The notes: generated by a model from the sequence alone, not told the origin. A stretch of DNA of 64,000 bases from Actinomadura luteofluorescens (GCF_013409365.1 NZ_JACCBA010000001.1:8060001-8124000), one strand, 5' to 3'. Positions 14,033-22,415 are shown, counted from the stretch's first letter. Made by a program: numbers and translations.

Positions 14033-16078
14033 ATGGGCAGACGGTTTCTCGGCAGGCTCTGGTTGATCGTCGTCACCGCGTCCGGGCTGGTGCTCGGTCT
14101 GATGGCGAGCGCGGACGCGCACATCGAGCGTCCCTCGTACTGGCCGCTGCCCGGCCCGGACTGCTCGGTCAGCCCGTGCGCGGGCGGCGCGGTCCCCAAG
14201 GCGAGGAGCCTCGCCTCGTCGGTCGCGACGGGCAAGGGCAGCACGACCCGCGTGGTGTGCCGCCCCGACTCGCTCAAGCGGCTGGAGGCCTCGATCAAGC
14301 GGGCGCGGAAGTCGGGCTACGACATCCGGCCGCACGACCACCGGCGGTTCAGCGCCGCGGAGGCGCGCGAGCTCACACGGATCAACCGGGCGCTGGCGTC
14401 GCGCTGCCGGTACAGCGAGATCCAGCCCGCGGTGACCGACTCGGGCAACAACGACCGGGTCGTGGTCCTGCCGGGCGTCTACACCGAGCCCACCTCGCGC
14501 GCGAAGCCCACCCACGACAAGGCGTGCGACCCGTACAAGCTGAGCACGGGGGCCTACTCCTACCTCGGCGAGTACAAGTGCCAGAACGACGCCAACCTCA
14601 TCGCCGTGCTGGGCCGTTCGCCCGGTTCCGGCAAGGACCCGGACCCGCCGCTGGTCGACCGGCACGGCATCCCCAACCGGGGCGCGTGCGTGCGCTGCAA
14701 CCTCCAGCTCGAAGGGTCCGGCGTCAGCGCGGACGACGTGGTCGTGGAGGCCGGCGACCCCTCGTCGGGCAACGGCGGCCCGCGCCGCTCGGCGAAGGAC
14801 GTCGGCATCCGCGCCGACCGGGCCGACGGCTTCGTCCTGCGGAACGTGACCGTCCGGCACGCCAACGAGCATGACATCTACGTCCTGGAGAGCAACGGCT
14901 ACCTGCTCGACCGCTTCAAGACCTTCTACGCGGGCGAGTACGGCGTGCTCACCTTCGTCGAGGACCACGGCGTGATGCAGAACTGCGAGGCGGCGGGCAA
15001 TGGCGACTCCGGGCTCTATCCAGGGTCTGGCGCCAAGACCTCGGCGGGCCGCGACCCGAGGTTCTATCCGACGGCGCGCTACAGCCAGGAGATCCGCTAC
15101 TGCGACTCCCACCACAACACCAGCGGCTACTCCGGCACGGACGGCAGCGGCACCTGGCTGCACCACAACAACTTCTACGGCAACGCCCTCGGCTTCACGA
15201 CCGACGTGTTCACCGCGGCGGGCCACCCCGGCTTCCCGCAGCAGGGCGACCTGATCGAGAAGAACGACTTCTACTCCAACAACTTCAACCCCTACCTGCC
15301 CGGCAGTGACGTGGTGCCGTCGGTGCCGGTCCCCGTCGGCACCGGAATGTGGATCGCGGGCGGCGACGACAACGTCGTGCGCGACAACCGGTTCCGCGAC
15401 AACAGGAGGCGCGGCGCGATGCTGTTCGCCGTCCCGGACGCCTTCGTCTGCGGGCCCGGGAACGGCCCCATCACCGGCTGCGACCCGCTGAAGCTGTCCA
15501 CGTCCCACCGCAACTCGTTCCACGGCAACACGATGTCCGGCAACGGCGTGGACTTCTGGTGGGACGCGTTCCCCGGCAACGTGGGCAACTGCTGGTACTC
15601 CAACGGCAACGCGACCGGCTCCCCGAAGAACCTGCCCGACTGCCTGAACGGCAAGGTGCCCTGGCTGAGCATCGGTCTCGGCAACCTCGAGAACGAGGCC
15701 GAACTGTTCGTCTGCATGTCCGACCTGAAGCCGGGCGGCCCGTGCCCCTGGTTCAAGTCCCCGGCCGCCGCGAAGGCGGCGCCCGCCGGCGACCACGGCC
15801 ACGGCGTGACGGGAGAGCTCAACGACGCGCTGCTCGCGGCGGTGACCTGCGGCTCCTGGCACGACATGAGCGCCGACCAGCGCGACCACATGCTGACCAG
15901 GATGCAGGTGTTCATGGGCGGCCAGATCGACCATCCCGGGGCGCGCGGCACGACCCTCAGCAACAGGAAGGCGACCAGCGTCCTCGACAACGCCTGCGGC
16001 CTTCCCTTCGCCGGCGAGTTCAAGCTGTACAAGCTCTACGCCCGCGCGGCGGCTTTCACCCCGCAACTGCAACGCTGA
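14033..16078 (+). CDS. secreted right-handed parallel beta-helix protein
   Basis: A 681-residue extracellular protein. A Sec signal peptide (basic RRFLGR, hydrophobic 9-25, cleavage near ADA-H at about 29) is followed by a Cys-containing N-terminal part, then from about residue 230 a series of short turns rich in Asn, Gly and Asp (LRNVTVRHANEHDIYVLES, CDSHHNTSGYSG, NNFYGNALGF, VRDNRFRDNRR) typical of pectate-lyase-like right-handed beta-helices. The C-terminal 120 residues form a separate helical region (SADQRDHMLTRMQVFMGGQ). Polysaccharide binding or lysis is possible, but no catalytic set is assigned. It stands alone, with its promoter in the 155 bases shared with the EamA gene. Confidence 0.8.
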   Translation: MGRRFLGRLWLIVVTASGLVLGLMASADAHIERPSYWPLPGPDCSVSPCAGGAVPKARSLASSVATGKGSTTRVVCRPDSLKRLEASIKRARKSGYDIRPHDHRRFSAAEARELTRINRALASRCRYSEIQPAVTDSGNNDRVVVLPGVYTEPTSRAKPTHDKACDPYKLSTGAYSYLGEYKCQNDANLIAVLGRSPGSGKDPDPPLVDRHGIPNRGACVRCNLQLEGSGVSADDVVVEAGDPSSGNGGPRRSAKDVGIRADRADGFVLRNVTVRHANEHDIYVLESNGYLLDRFKTFYAGEYGVLTFVEDHGVMQNCEAAGNGDSGLYPGSGAKTSAGRDPRFYPTARYSQEIRYCDSHHNTSGYSGTDGSGTWLHHNNFYGNALGFTTDVFTAAGHPGFPQQGDLIEKNDFYSNNFNPYLPGSDVVPSVPVPVGTGMWIAGGDDNVVRDNRFRDNRRRGAMLFAVPDAFVCGPGNGPITGCDPLKLSTSHRNSFHGNTMSGNGVDFWWDAFPGNVGNCWYSNGNATGSPKNLPDCLNGKVPWLSIGLGNLENEAELFVCMSDLKPGGPCPWFKSPAAAKAAPAGDHGHGVTGELNDALLAAVTCGSWHDMSADQRDHMLTRMQVFMGGQIDHPGARGTTLSNRKATSVLDNACGLPFAGEFKLYKLYARAAAFTPQLQR

Positions 16079-16146
16079 ACAAATACGTCGACCACCGCGG
16101 CGCCCTCTGGAAAGGTGTGGAACGACCCCGCACCGAAGGAACTCCC

Positions 16147-16557
16147 ATGCCCCGCGCCGTCACACTGATCCGCTCCGCGTCCCTGTCGTCCGTCGCCGAG
16201 TACGCCTACGCGGCGACCGCGCCGGCGGAGGCCAGGCTGATCTTCCTGGCCGGGGCGTGCCCGCTGAACGAGGACGGCTCCACCGCCGCGGTCGGCGACT
16301 ACGCGGGCCAGGCGGCCAGGGCCCTGGAGAACCTGCGGACCGCCCTGGCGGACGCCGGCGCGTCCTTGCACGACGTCATCAGCACCCGCGTACTCGTCGC
16401 CTCCCAGCGGCAGCAGGACCTGGTGAAGGCCTGGGAAGTGGTCCGGGACGCGTTCGGCGACCACGACGTCCCGAGCACGCTGATGGGCATCACCGTCCTC
16501 GGCTACGCCGACCAGCTGGTGGAGATCGAAGCCGTCGCGGCCGTGCTCGACTCCTGA
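16147..16557 (+). CDS. RidA (YjgF/YER057c/UK114) family protein
   Basis: A 136-residue protein of the RidA fold, which hydrolyses reactive enamine/imine intermediates. It has the characteristic AEARLIFLAGACPLNEDG, a YAGQAARALENLRTALADAG helix and the LVEIEAVA end. The Arg that binds the carboxylate is expected in STRVLV (residues 81-86). AAGGA lies 6 bases before the ATG. It converges on, and overlaps by 55 bases with, the hydrolase gene on the other strand. Confidence 0.85.
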   Translation: MPRAVTLIRSASLSSVAEYAYAATAPAEARLIFLAGACPLNEDGSTAAVGDYAGQAARALENLRTALADAGASLHDVISTRVLVASQRQQDLVKAWEVVRDAFGDHDVPSTLMGITVLGYADQLVEIEAVAAVLDS

Positions 16558-17339
16558 CGCAGGAAGTCGCGGATCAGGGCGGCCCACTCGCCGGGCCGCT
16601 CGAGAAAGGGAAGGTGCCCGGTCGCGATCTCGGCGTAGTGCGCGCCGGGGATGCCGTCGGCGAGCTGCCGGTGATGCGGCGGCGTGACGAGCTGGTCGAG
16701 CGTGGTGGAGATGACGAGCGTCGGCACGGCCAGCCCTGGGAGGTCGCCCCGCACGTCGACGCCCGAGATGATCAGTTCTACATGCTCCGGTGTGCCGGGC
16801 GGGACGGTCGCCGCACCCGTCGTGACGGCGGCGGCGAGCTCGTCTTCATCGAGGGCGTCCACGACCGGGGCGCTGAGCCCGATCAGTGACAGCAGACCGG
16901 CCAGCTCCTCCAGCGCTCCCCGGCGGAGCATGTCCCGCCACAACCGGGCCGCCAGCAGGAACCGGGGGTTGGGGTAGGCGAACCCCGCGGTGAGGACAAG
17001 GGCGGTGACGCGGTCGGGGTGCCGAGCGGCGGCCCGGACGGCGACGGCGGCGCCCAGAGAGAACCCGGACACCGCGAAGGTCTCCAGCCCCTCCTCGACA
17101 GCAGCACCGACCAGTTCGTCGGCCAGCCCGTCCAAGGTGAGCGGAGCACCGCTCCGAGGCGTCCGCCCACTCCCGGGAAAGTCCGGCCCGACAACGGTGT
17201 GCTCCGCAGCCAACACGTCCATGATGGCGCCGTAGTTAGCGTCGATCCCCCCACCGGCCCCATGGGCAAGCAGCAACCCGGGCCCATCCCCAAGCACCAC
17301 GCGCCCAAGACCAGAAACAGGCAGTGTCTCTTTCGTCAT
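16503..17339 (-). CDS. alpha/beta-fold hydrolase
   Basis: A 278-residue alpha/beta hydrolase. Seen are the oxyanion-loop HGAGGG (residues 26-31), the nucleophile elbow SGFSLGAA with Ser at about 92, a lid-like helical insert (FLLAARLWRDMLRRG), an Asp in STTLDQLV, and the catalytic His in ATGHLPFLERP. Such enzymes cleave esters or act in aromatic ring-product hydrolysis; the substrate is unknown. The 3' end overlaps the convergent RidA gene by 55 bases, which limits transcriptional read-through options for both. Confidence 0.85.
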   Translation of the reverse strand: MTKETLPVSGLGRVVLGDGPGLLLAHGAGGGIDANYGAIMDVLAAEHTVVGPDFPGSGRTPRSGAPLTLDGLADELVGAAVEEGLETFAVSGFSLGAAVAVRAAARHPDRVTALVLTAGFAYPNPRFLLAARLWRDMLRRGALEELAGLLSLIGLSAPVVDALDEDELAAAVTTGAATVPPGTPEHVELIISGVDVRGDLPGLAVPTLVISTTLDQLVTPPHHRQLADGIPGAHYAEIATGHLPFLERPGEWAALIRDFLRQESSTAATASISTSWSA

Positions 17340-17556
17340 GGCCGGAACGCTAAAACCTCACACCAATGTGAAAGTCAACAAGCTGAGCCAGGCCACCCAG
17401 ACACGAAGAGACCCCACCTGCCACCATCCCGCGACACGGACCAGAGCCCCTGCCACCACCGGCGAAGGCGAGCAAAGCGCGCCGAGCAGACGCCACCTCG
17501 CGAGTTCCAGACCCAACCTGAACGGCCAGAGGCGAGGCGGCCTAGGCTATGTTTCA

Positions 17557-17719
17557 CAGTCCCGGCCCACTTCGCTCGCCTGGCGGCTCGCTACGTGACC
17601 TGGCCTGGGCGAACGCGGCATCGCTTCGCGATCTGCCCGGTTCCGCTCGCCTCCGGCATCGCTCCACCGGCCAGGTCACGCGTTCGCGCACTTGACCGGA
17701 GCCAATTCGAGACAGGCCC
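17557..17719 (+). repeat. copy 1 of a ~164-bp structured intergenic repeat
   Basis: This segment matches the reverse complement of 21187-21350 over about 163 bases with few differences, so the two are inverted copies bounding a 3.6-kb segment. Internally CGTGACCTGGCC and GGCCAGGTCACG pair, as do further GC-rich arms (ATCGCTTCGCGAT), so it folds into a large hairpin. No ORF with coding bias lies in it. The preceding bases 17340-17556 hold nothing recognisable beyond the hydrolase promoter. Confidence 0.75.
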
Positions 17720-17723
17720 TAGC

Positions 17724-18055
17724 AGGAACCCCAGCCACGCGAGCCCGAAGGAAGCGCGAGAAAGCTAAGCCCGCACGCAGGGGATGTGGAAGACGGAGTC
17801 CCCCACATCAGGGTCCAGGGGTCGCCCCCAAAACAGGCATAGCGGCACCGGTGAAGGCGAGTGACAGGCCGGAGGCGTGGGAGCCCAGTAGGAACCCCAG
17901 CCACGTGAGCCCGAAGGCCGCACCAGAAAGCTAAGCCCGCACGCAGGGGGCGTGGGGGACGGAGTCCCCCACATCGGGGGTCTGGGGGTCGCCCCCAGGA
18001 AAGCATTGCGGGCCACCGGGAAGGCGCCTAAAGGCGCCGAACACGATGGCCCGAC
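17724..18055 (+). repeat. two tandem copies of a ~166-bp unit
   Basis: The sequence AGGAACCCCAGCCACG begins at 17724 and again at 17890, and the units stay alignable through AGAAAGCTAAGCCCGCACGC to GGAAAGCATTGCGG (first copy more diverged). The second contains a perfect hairpin GTGGGGGAC-gga-GTCCCCCAC. No gene is visible. Confidence 0.65.
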
Positions 18056-18220
18056 TCGGGGGTCTGGGGGTCGCCCCCCAGGAAAGCATTGCGGGCCACC
18101 GGGAAGGCGCCTAAAGGCGCCGAACACGGCAGCCCGACTCGGGGGTCTGGGGGTCGTCCCCCAGGAAAGCATTGCGGGCCATCGGGGAAGGCGCAAAGCG
18201 CCGACCACGACACCCGACTC
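17974..18220 (+). repeat. three tandem ~82-bp repeats containing terminator-like hairpins, downstream of the tRNA cluster
   Basis: Units start at 17974, 18056 and 18139 (periods 82 and 83; the third is more diverged). Each holds CTGGGGG-TC(G)-CCCCCAG, a GC-rich hairpin; the first two also hold GGCGCC-TAAA-GGCGCC, and the third a shorter related hairpin. On the minus strand they lie directly past the 3' end of the tRNA-Val gene, so they may be serial terminators for the tRNA transcript. Confidence 0.7.
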
Positions 18221-18221
18221 G

Positions 18222-18293
18222 TGGGCGATACTGGGATTGAACCAGTGGCCTCTACCGTGTCAAGGTAGCGCTCTCCCACTGAGCTAATCGCCC
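18222..18293 (-). tRNA. tRNA-Val (GAC)
   Basis: On the minus strand the cloverleaf is complete: acceptor GGGCGAT/ATCGCCC, D-arm GCTC...GAGC, anticodon arm CTACC-TTGACAC-GGTAG with anticodon GAC, and T-loop TTCAATC. CCA is not encoded. It is the last gene of a Gly-Cys-Val tRNA cluster. Confidence 0.95.
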
Positions 18294-18307
18294 TTGCGTG
18301 TGCTGCG

Positions 18308-18378
18308 AGGTGGAGACGGGATTTGAACCCGTGTACACGGCTTTGCAGGCCGTTGCCTCGCCTCTCGGCCACTCCACC
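18308..18378 (-). tRNA. tRNA-Cys (GCA)
   Basis: On the minus strand acceptor GGTGGAG/CTCCACC closes the cloverleaf; the anticodon loop CTGCAAA gives GCA, and the T-loop is TTCAAAT. CCA is not encoded. It lies between tRNA-Gly and tRNA-Val with short spacers, so the three are probably processed from one transcript. Confidence 0.95.
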
Positions 18379-18406
18379 AGAGCGAGGCCTGACGGGGGCC
18401 TCTCAG

Positions 18407-18479
18407 AGCGGACGACGGGATTCGAACCCGCGACCCTCACCTTGGCAAGGTGATGCTCTACCAACTGAGCCACGTCCGC
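18407..18479 (-). tRNA. tRNA-Gly (GCC)
   Basis: On the minus strand acceptor GCGGACG/CGTCCGC, anticodon arm TCACC-TTGCCAA-GGTGA with anticodon GCC, and T-loop TTCGAAT are all present. It is the first gene of the tRNA cluster, 42 bases after the stop of the CHAP-domain gene. Confidence 0.95.
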
Positions 18480-18521
18480 GTGCCGGTCCGGGGGTCGCCC
18501 CCCGGGCTCGCACGAACAACT

Positions 18522-19496
18522 CTAGCGGAATCCTGGAGTGCTTGCGTACCGGTCGTCGGCCGAGTCGGTGAGCTCGGCGTGGAGGGTGTTCCAGAAGTCG
18601 AGTTCGCTGTCTTCTTCGAGGTGGGCGATGCGGCCCCAGAACTCGCGGTCCTCGGCGGCGTGGGCGGCGGCGAGCGAGATGGCGGGCATCAGGGTGGTGC
18701 CGGCGTCGGCGGCGTCGAGGTCGGCGGGGGTGACGTCGGCCGGGAGGGCGACGGGGGTGGCGGGGCGGTGGTGCTTGCCGCGCTTGCGGACGCGGATGGG
18801 CGGGGTCGTGGGGGCCTTCGCGGCGGCGGCGCGGCCGGCGGCGAGGGCGACGGTGCCGCACAGGACGAAGGCGAGGATGCCGCCGAGGACGACCTCCTGG
18901 GCGGGGACGTGCTCGGGCGCGGGCGAGGGGGAGTGCTGCTGCTCGTGGGTGCGCGCCGGGGCGGCGGGGGCGCCGACCTGGTCGACGGTGGGGGCGGGGG
19001 CGGCGTGCCTGGGGGCGTACTTGGCCTCGACCTTGATCTTGGACGGGTAGCCGAAGCCGACGACGGAGTCCATGTCGCGGGTCTTGCGCATGAGCTTGTA
19101 GCCGTCGGCGTTGCCCTCGATGGTGTGGAGGGTGTGGCCGTCGACCTTCTCGACGATGCCGACGTGGTCGATCTGGTCGATGTCGCCGGAGCCGTTCCAG
19201 TCGTAGAAGACGATGGCGCCGGGTTCGGGGTCGTGGCCCCAGGCGTCGTTCTTCTTGAACCACTTGGCGTGGTCGACGGTGGAGGCGAACTGCCCGGCCT
19301 GGCCGGTGACGTCGGCCTTGTCGGCGGCCCAGGCGAGGAACATGTCGCACCAGGGCGCCGTGGTGAAGTACTCGTCGTGGTCGCCGTCGATGTTCTTGCG
19401 GTACCACTCGCCGAACTTGGTGTAGCCGTCGCCCTTCTCGGTGTACCCGAGCTCCTTCGTGGCGATGTCGAGCAGCTTCTTGCCGATCGGGTCCAT
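18522..19496 (-). CDS. CHAP-domain protein with one membrane helix and cytoplasmic-type tail
   Basis: A 324-residue protein. Residues 1-150 form a CHAP (NlpC/P60-like amidase) domain with C50 in APWCDMFLAWAA and H111 in QIDHVGIVEK. A Pro/Ala linker follows (160-200), then one hydrophobic helix (201-221) and a basic then acidic C-terminal region of about 100 residues (RVRKRGKHHRP ... LEEDSELDFW). CHAP enzymes cut peptidoglycan peptides. No signal peptide precedes the domain, so export must use the internal helix or another route. The ATG at 19496 is chosen over 42 further upstream codons because AGGAG precedes it. Confidence 0.8.
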   Translation of the reverse strand: MDPIGKKLLDIATKELGYTEKGDGYTKFGEWYRKNIDGDHDEYFTTAPWCDMFLAWAADKADVTGQAGQFASTVDHAKWFKKNDAWGHDPEPGAIVFYDWNGSGDIDQIDHVGIVEKVDGHTLHTIEGNADGYKLMRKTRDMDSVVGFGYPSKIKVEAKYAPRHAAPAPTVDQVGAPAAPARTHEQQHSPSPAPEHVPAQEVVLGGILAFVLCGTVALAAGRAAAAKAPTTPPIRVRKRGKHHRPATPVALPADVTPADLDAADAGTTLMPAISLAAAHAAEDREFWGRIAHLEEDSELDFWNTLHAELTDSADDRYASTPGFR

Positions 19497-19654
19497 CACG
19501 CTCCTGACGCGCCTCGCTCGTTCGGGCGAGGTGGCGCCCGAGACCGGGGACGGAACGTGCCGCGGTCCAAGGTCACGTTCCGATCTCGACGGAATGTAGC
19601 CGAGGTAAACGGTGGGCGGCAACCGCTTCCAGGCAAACGGTCATAACGGACTAC

Positions 19655-20458
19655 TCAGTAGTAGCCTCGCGGGAGGACGGCGACCGGGCAGGGGGCGGCG
19701 CGCAGGACCTTGAGGGCCACCTCGCCGAGGAAGACGCGGTGGGCGGCCGCGTCCTCGCTGGACGCGCAGACCAGCAGCTCGCCCTCGGGCCAGTCCACGT
19801 CTTCCAGCGCGTCCGCGACGTCGTCGCCCTCGGCCACCTCGGCGGACACGTCCTCGGGGAGCAGGTCCGCGGAGTCCAGGGCGAGCCGGATGGCGAGGGC
19901 CAGGTCGTCGCGGAGCGGTTCGGGGTTGACGTCGCCGATGGCCAGGGTGACCAGCCGGAGCGGCACCTCCAGGCGCTCGGCGGCCTGGGCGGAGCGGATG
20001 ACCGCCTCGTCGCACTGGGGCCGCCGCACGTACATGACCGTGATCCGACCCAGCTCGTCGGGCGACCGGTGGCCGGACGGGGCGAGCATCACGGCCTCGG
20101 TCGCCGAGTGGAGCAGGTGGTCGGCGGCGGCGCCGACGCCGATCCGGCCGCGGGCGCCGCCCTCGGGGGAGCCGACGACGATCAGGTCGGCGCCGATCCG
20201 GCTGGCGAGCACGGTGAGCCCCCGCCCGACGCTGCGGCCCTCCTGGACGAGCAGGTCCGCCGGCTCCCCCTCCAGGAGGTCGGCCACCTGGTCCAGCAGT
20301 GCGCGGGCCTCGCCGGCCGCGGCGGGGAGGTCCGGCGGGTGGACGGTCGCGACGCTCAGCCGGCCGCCGGTCAGCGCGACGATCCCGCGGGCGAGGTCGA
20401 GTGCCTCCCGGCCGCCCGCGTCGGGGACGTATCCGGCGAGCACGTGTTCACCGATCAT
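19655..20458 (-). CDS. universal stress protein with two UspA domains
   Basis: A 267-residue protein containing two UspA-like alpha/beta domains: residues 1-135 (GADLIVVGSPEGG...HSATEAVMLA) and 136-267 (ITVMYVRRPQCDE ... APCPVAVLPRG). The ATP-binding G-x2-G-x9-G-S/T pattern is recognisable in the first (GSPEGGARGRIGVGAAADHLLHS read as segments) and weak in the second. Such proteins are induced in stress or hypoxia. The start at 20458 fits the domain boundary; upstream codons of the same frame overlap the divergent YceI gene region. Confidence 0.85.
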   Translation of the reverse strand: MIGEHVLAGYVPDAGGREALDLARGIVALTGGRLSVATVHPPDLPAAAGEARALLDQVADLLEGEPADLLVQEGRSVGRGLTVLASRIGADLIVVGSPEGGARGRIGVGAAADHLLHSATEAVMLAPSGHRSPDELGRITVMYVRRPQCDEAVIRSAQAAERLEVPLRLVTLAIGDVNPEPLRDDLALAIRLALDSADLLPEDVSAEVAEGDDVADALEDVDWPEGELLVCASSEDAAAHRVFLGEVALKVLRAAPCPVAVLPRGYY

Positions 20459-20546
20459 GTCCGAAGCATTCCCCCTGAGGGCCCGGACAGACCAGAGTGA
20501 CTTTTGGGGTACTTTTGCCGGGTTGTCAGATTTTTGGGGGGATTTG

Positions 20547-21167
20547 ATGGGTGGCGAGGTGCCCGACCTCGAAGCCGGCCGCTGGACCATCGACCCGGTC
20601 CACTCCGAGATCACCTTCTCGGTCCGGCACCTGATGACGACGGTGCGCGGCTCGTTCCCGGACTTCGAGGGCGAGGTGGTGATCGGGGCGGACCCGCTCG
20701 ACTCCGGCGCCCGCGCGGAGATCCGGATGGGCTCGATCGACACCCGCAGCGCCGAGCGGGACGAGCACGTCCGCTCCGCAGACTTCCTGGACGTGCGCCG
20801 GCACCCGGTGATGAGCTTCACCGGTACCGGTGTGGAACGTGCCAAGATCGGTCGCCGGGCCCGCACGCCCCGCTACCACCTGCACGGCGACCTGACGATC
20901 AAGAACGTCACCCGCCCGGTCCGGCTGCTGACCGAGTTCCACGGCGTGGGCCCCGACCCGTGGGGCGGCGTCCGCGCGGGCTTCACCGCGACCGCCTCCA
21001 TCAGCCGCCGCGACTTCGGCATCGAGTTCAACATCCCGCTGCAGGGCGATCGCGTCATGCTCGGCGACGAGATCGCGATCGCGCTGGAGATCCAGGCCGT
21101 GTTCGCCGCCGCCGAGGCTCCCGGTCCGGACGCCGACGCCCCGCTCGACCACTGCCCGCCCGCCTGA
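20547..21167 (+). CDS. YceI-family lipid-binding protein, cytoplasmic form
   Basis: A 206-residue YceI-like lipocalin-fold protein: WTIDPVHSEITFSVRHLM at the N-terminus, a central FPDFEGEVVI strand, SADFLDVRRHPVMSF, and the C-terminal GDEIAIALEIQAV. There is no signal peptide, as in many actinobacterial members. YceI proteins bind polyprenoid lipids or fatty amides; the exact ligand is unknown. GGGGGG lies about 5 bases before the ATG. It diverges from the universal stress gene across 88 bases and may share stress control with it. Confidence 0.88.
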   Translation: MGGEVPDLEAGRWTIDPVHSEITFSVRHLMTTVRGSFPDFEGEVVIGADPLDSGARAEIRMGSIDTRSAERDEHVRSADFLDVRRHPVMSFTGTGVERAKIGRRARTPRYHLHGDLTIKNVTRPVRLLTEFHGVGPDPWGGVRAGFTATASISRRDFGIEFNIPLQGDRVMLGDEIAIALEIQAVFAAAEAPGPDADAPLDHCPPA

Positions 21168-21186
21168 GCGCCCCGCCCGGCGGGAC

Positions 21187-21350
21187 GGGCTTGTCTCGAA
21201 GTCGCCTCAGCCACGCGCGCGAACGCGTGACCTGCCCGGTGGAGCGACGCCGAAGGCGAGCGAAACCGGGCAGATCGCGAAGCGATGCCGCGTTCGCCCC
21301 AGGCCCGGTCACGTAGCGAGCCGCTAGGCGAGCGAAGTGGGCCGGGACTG
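21187..21350 (-). repeat. copy 2 of the ~164-bp structured intergenic repeat (inverted)
   Basis: This is the inverted partner of 17557-17719. It too folds on itself: CTGCCCGGT pairs with ACCGGGCAG, CGTGACC with GGTCACG, GCGAACGCG with CGCGTTCGC. It lies between YceI and LysR genes, and the last 31 bases are the start of the 41-bp tandem array. No ORF with coding bias. Confidence 0.75.
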
Positions 21351-21483
21351 AATCAACACAGCCGCTAGGCGAGCGAAGTGGGCCGGGACTGAATCAACAC
21401 AGCCGCTAGGCGAGCGAAGTGGGCCGGGACTGAATCAACACAGCCGCTAGGCGAGCGAAGTGGGCCGGGACTGAATCAACACA
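21320..21483. repeat. minisatellite, four perfect 41-bp copies
   Basis: The unit begins GCCGCTAGGCGAGCGAAGTG and ends GGGACTGAATCAACACA; copies start at 21320, 21361, 21402 and 21443 and are identical. The array ends two bases before the LysR stop codon at 21485. Perfect identity implies recent slippage or strong homogenisation. Confidence 0.95.
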
Positions 21484-21484
21484 G

Positions 21485-22399
21485 CTAGCCGCCGGTGCGC
21501 GGGGCGCGGGTCAGGCCCAGCAGGTCCCGGGCGGGGCCGGTGGGGCGCCGGCCGGCCGGCCACACCGCGCGCAGCGGGCGCGACAGGTCCAGTTCCGGGA
21601 CGGGGACGCAGACCAGCCGCCCGGCGGCGACCTCGTCGTCGACGGCCAGATCGCTCACCACGACCGGCCCGGCGCCGGAGACGGCCGCCGCCTTGAGCGC
21701 GGTGGTGGACGCGAGTTGCAGCAGCGGCGGCGCCGTCCCGCCGTGCGCGGCGAGCGCCCGGTCGAGGACCTCGCGCGTCCCCGACCCCTCCTCGCGCAGG
21801 ACCAGCGGCGTCCTCGCCAGCTCGGCGGCCGGGACTCCGGAGCGCCGCCGCGCCCAGGGGTGCCGCGGGCCGACCACGACGACGAGCCGGTCGGTGGCGA
21901 CGACGGTGCCGTGCAGCCCGGCCGGCGTTCGCGCCCCCTCCACGAACCCGAGGTCCGCGCCGCCGCCGCGGACCTGTTCGGCGACCACGGTCGAGTTGGC
22001 GGTGCGGAGGGTCACCGCGACGCCCGGGTGGACGGTCTTGAGCGTCACCAGCCAGCCGGGCATCAGGTACTCGGCGACCGTGAGGCTCGCCACGACGCGC
22101 AGCCGCCCGTCGCGGCGCTCGCGCAGCGCGTCGAGCCCCGCGTCGAGCGCCTCCGCCGCCGCGACCACCTGCCGGGCCCACTCGGCGACCAGCGCGCCCT
22201 CCTCGGTGGGACGGGAGCCGCGCGGCGACCGGTCGAGCAGCGCCACGCCGATCTGCCGCTCCATCGAGCGGATCCGGGCGCTGGCGGCGGGCTGGGTGAC
22301 GCCGAGCTCCGCCGCCGCGCGCCCGACGCTGCCCAGCCGGACGACGGCGAGCAGCAGTTCGAGGGCGCCGAGGTCGGGGACGCGGTGCGAGACGGCCAT
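21485..22399 (-). CDS. LysR-family transcriptional regulator
   Basis: A 304-residue LTTR. The N-terminal winged helix spans residues 9-68 (LELLLAVVRLGSVGRAAAELG, QPAASARIRSMERQIG), followed by a two-lobed substrate-binding domain (LRVVASLTVAEYLMPGWL ... VVVSDLAV). The divergent neighbour is a TDT-family transporter, and the 93 bases between them hold T-N11-A-like inverted repeats, so it most likely controls that transporter in response to its substrate. Its 3' end abuts the 41-bp tandem array. Confidence 0.9.
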   Translation of the reverse strand: MAVSHRVPDLGALELLLAVVRLGSVGRAAAELGVTQPAASARIRSMERQIGVALLDRSPRGSRPTEEGALVAEWARQVVAAAEALDAGLDALRERRDGRLRVVASLTVAEYLMPGWLVTLKTVHPGVAVTLRTANSTVVAEQVRGGGADLGFVEGARTPAGLHGTVVATDRLVVVVGPRHPWARRRSGVPAAELARTPLVLREEGSGTREVLDRALAAHGGTAPPLLQLASTTALKAAAVSGAGPVVVSDLAVDDEVAAGRLVCVPVPELDLSRPLRAVWPAGRRPTGPARDLLGLTRAPRTGG

Positions 22400-22415
22400 G
22401 ACCGCGATTCTACGG

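Noticed and set aside
13966..16072. Long minus-strand ORFs opposite the beta-helix gene
   Set aside because: Val/Ala/Gly/Arg-only composition and opposite a signal-peptide-bearing protein; shadow frames.
17338..17598. 86-codon ORF in the region after the hydrolase
   Set aside because: Crosses into the repeat element, has poor codon bias and no family.
17724..18220. CRISPR array
   Set aside because: Repeat units are 82-166 bp, contiguous, without unique spacers, and no cas gene is present.
18222..18479. Possible integration site at the tRNA cluster
   Set aside because: No integrase gene, and no partial tRNA copy was seen in the window; the nearby repeats are terminator-like units.
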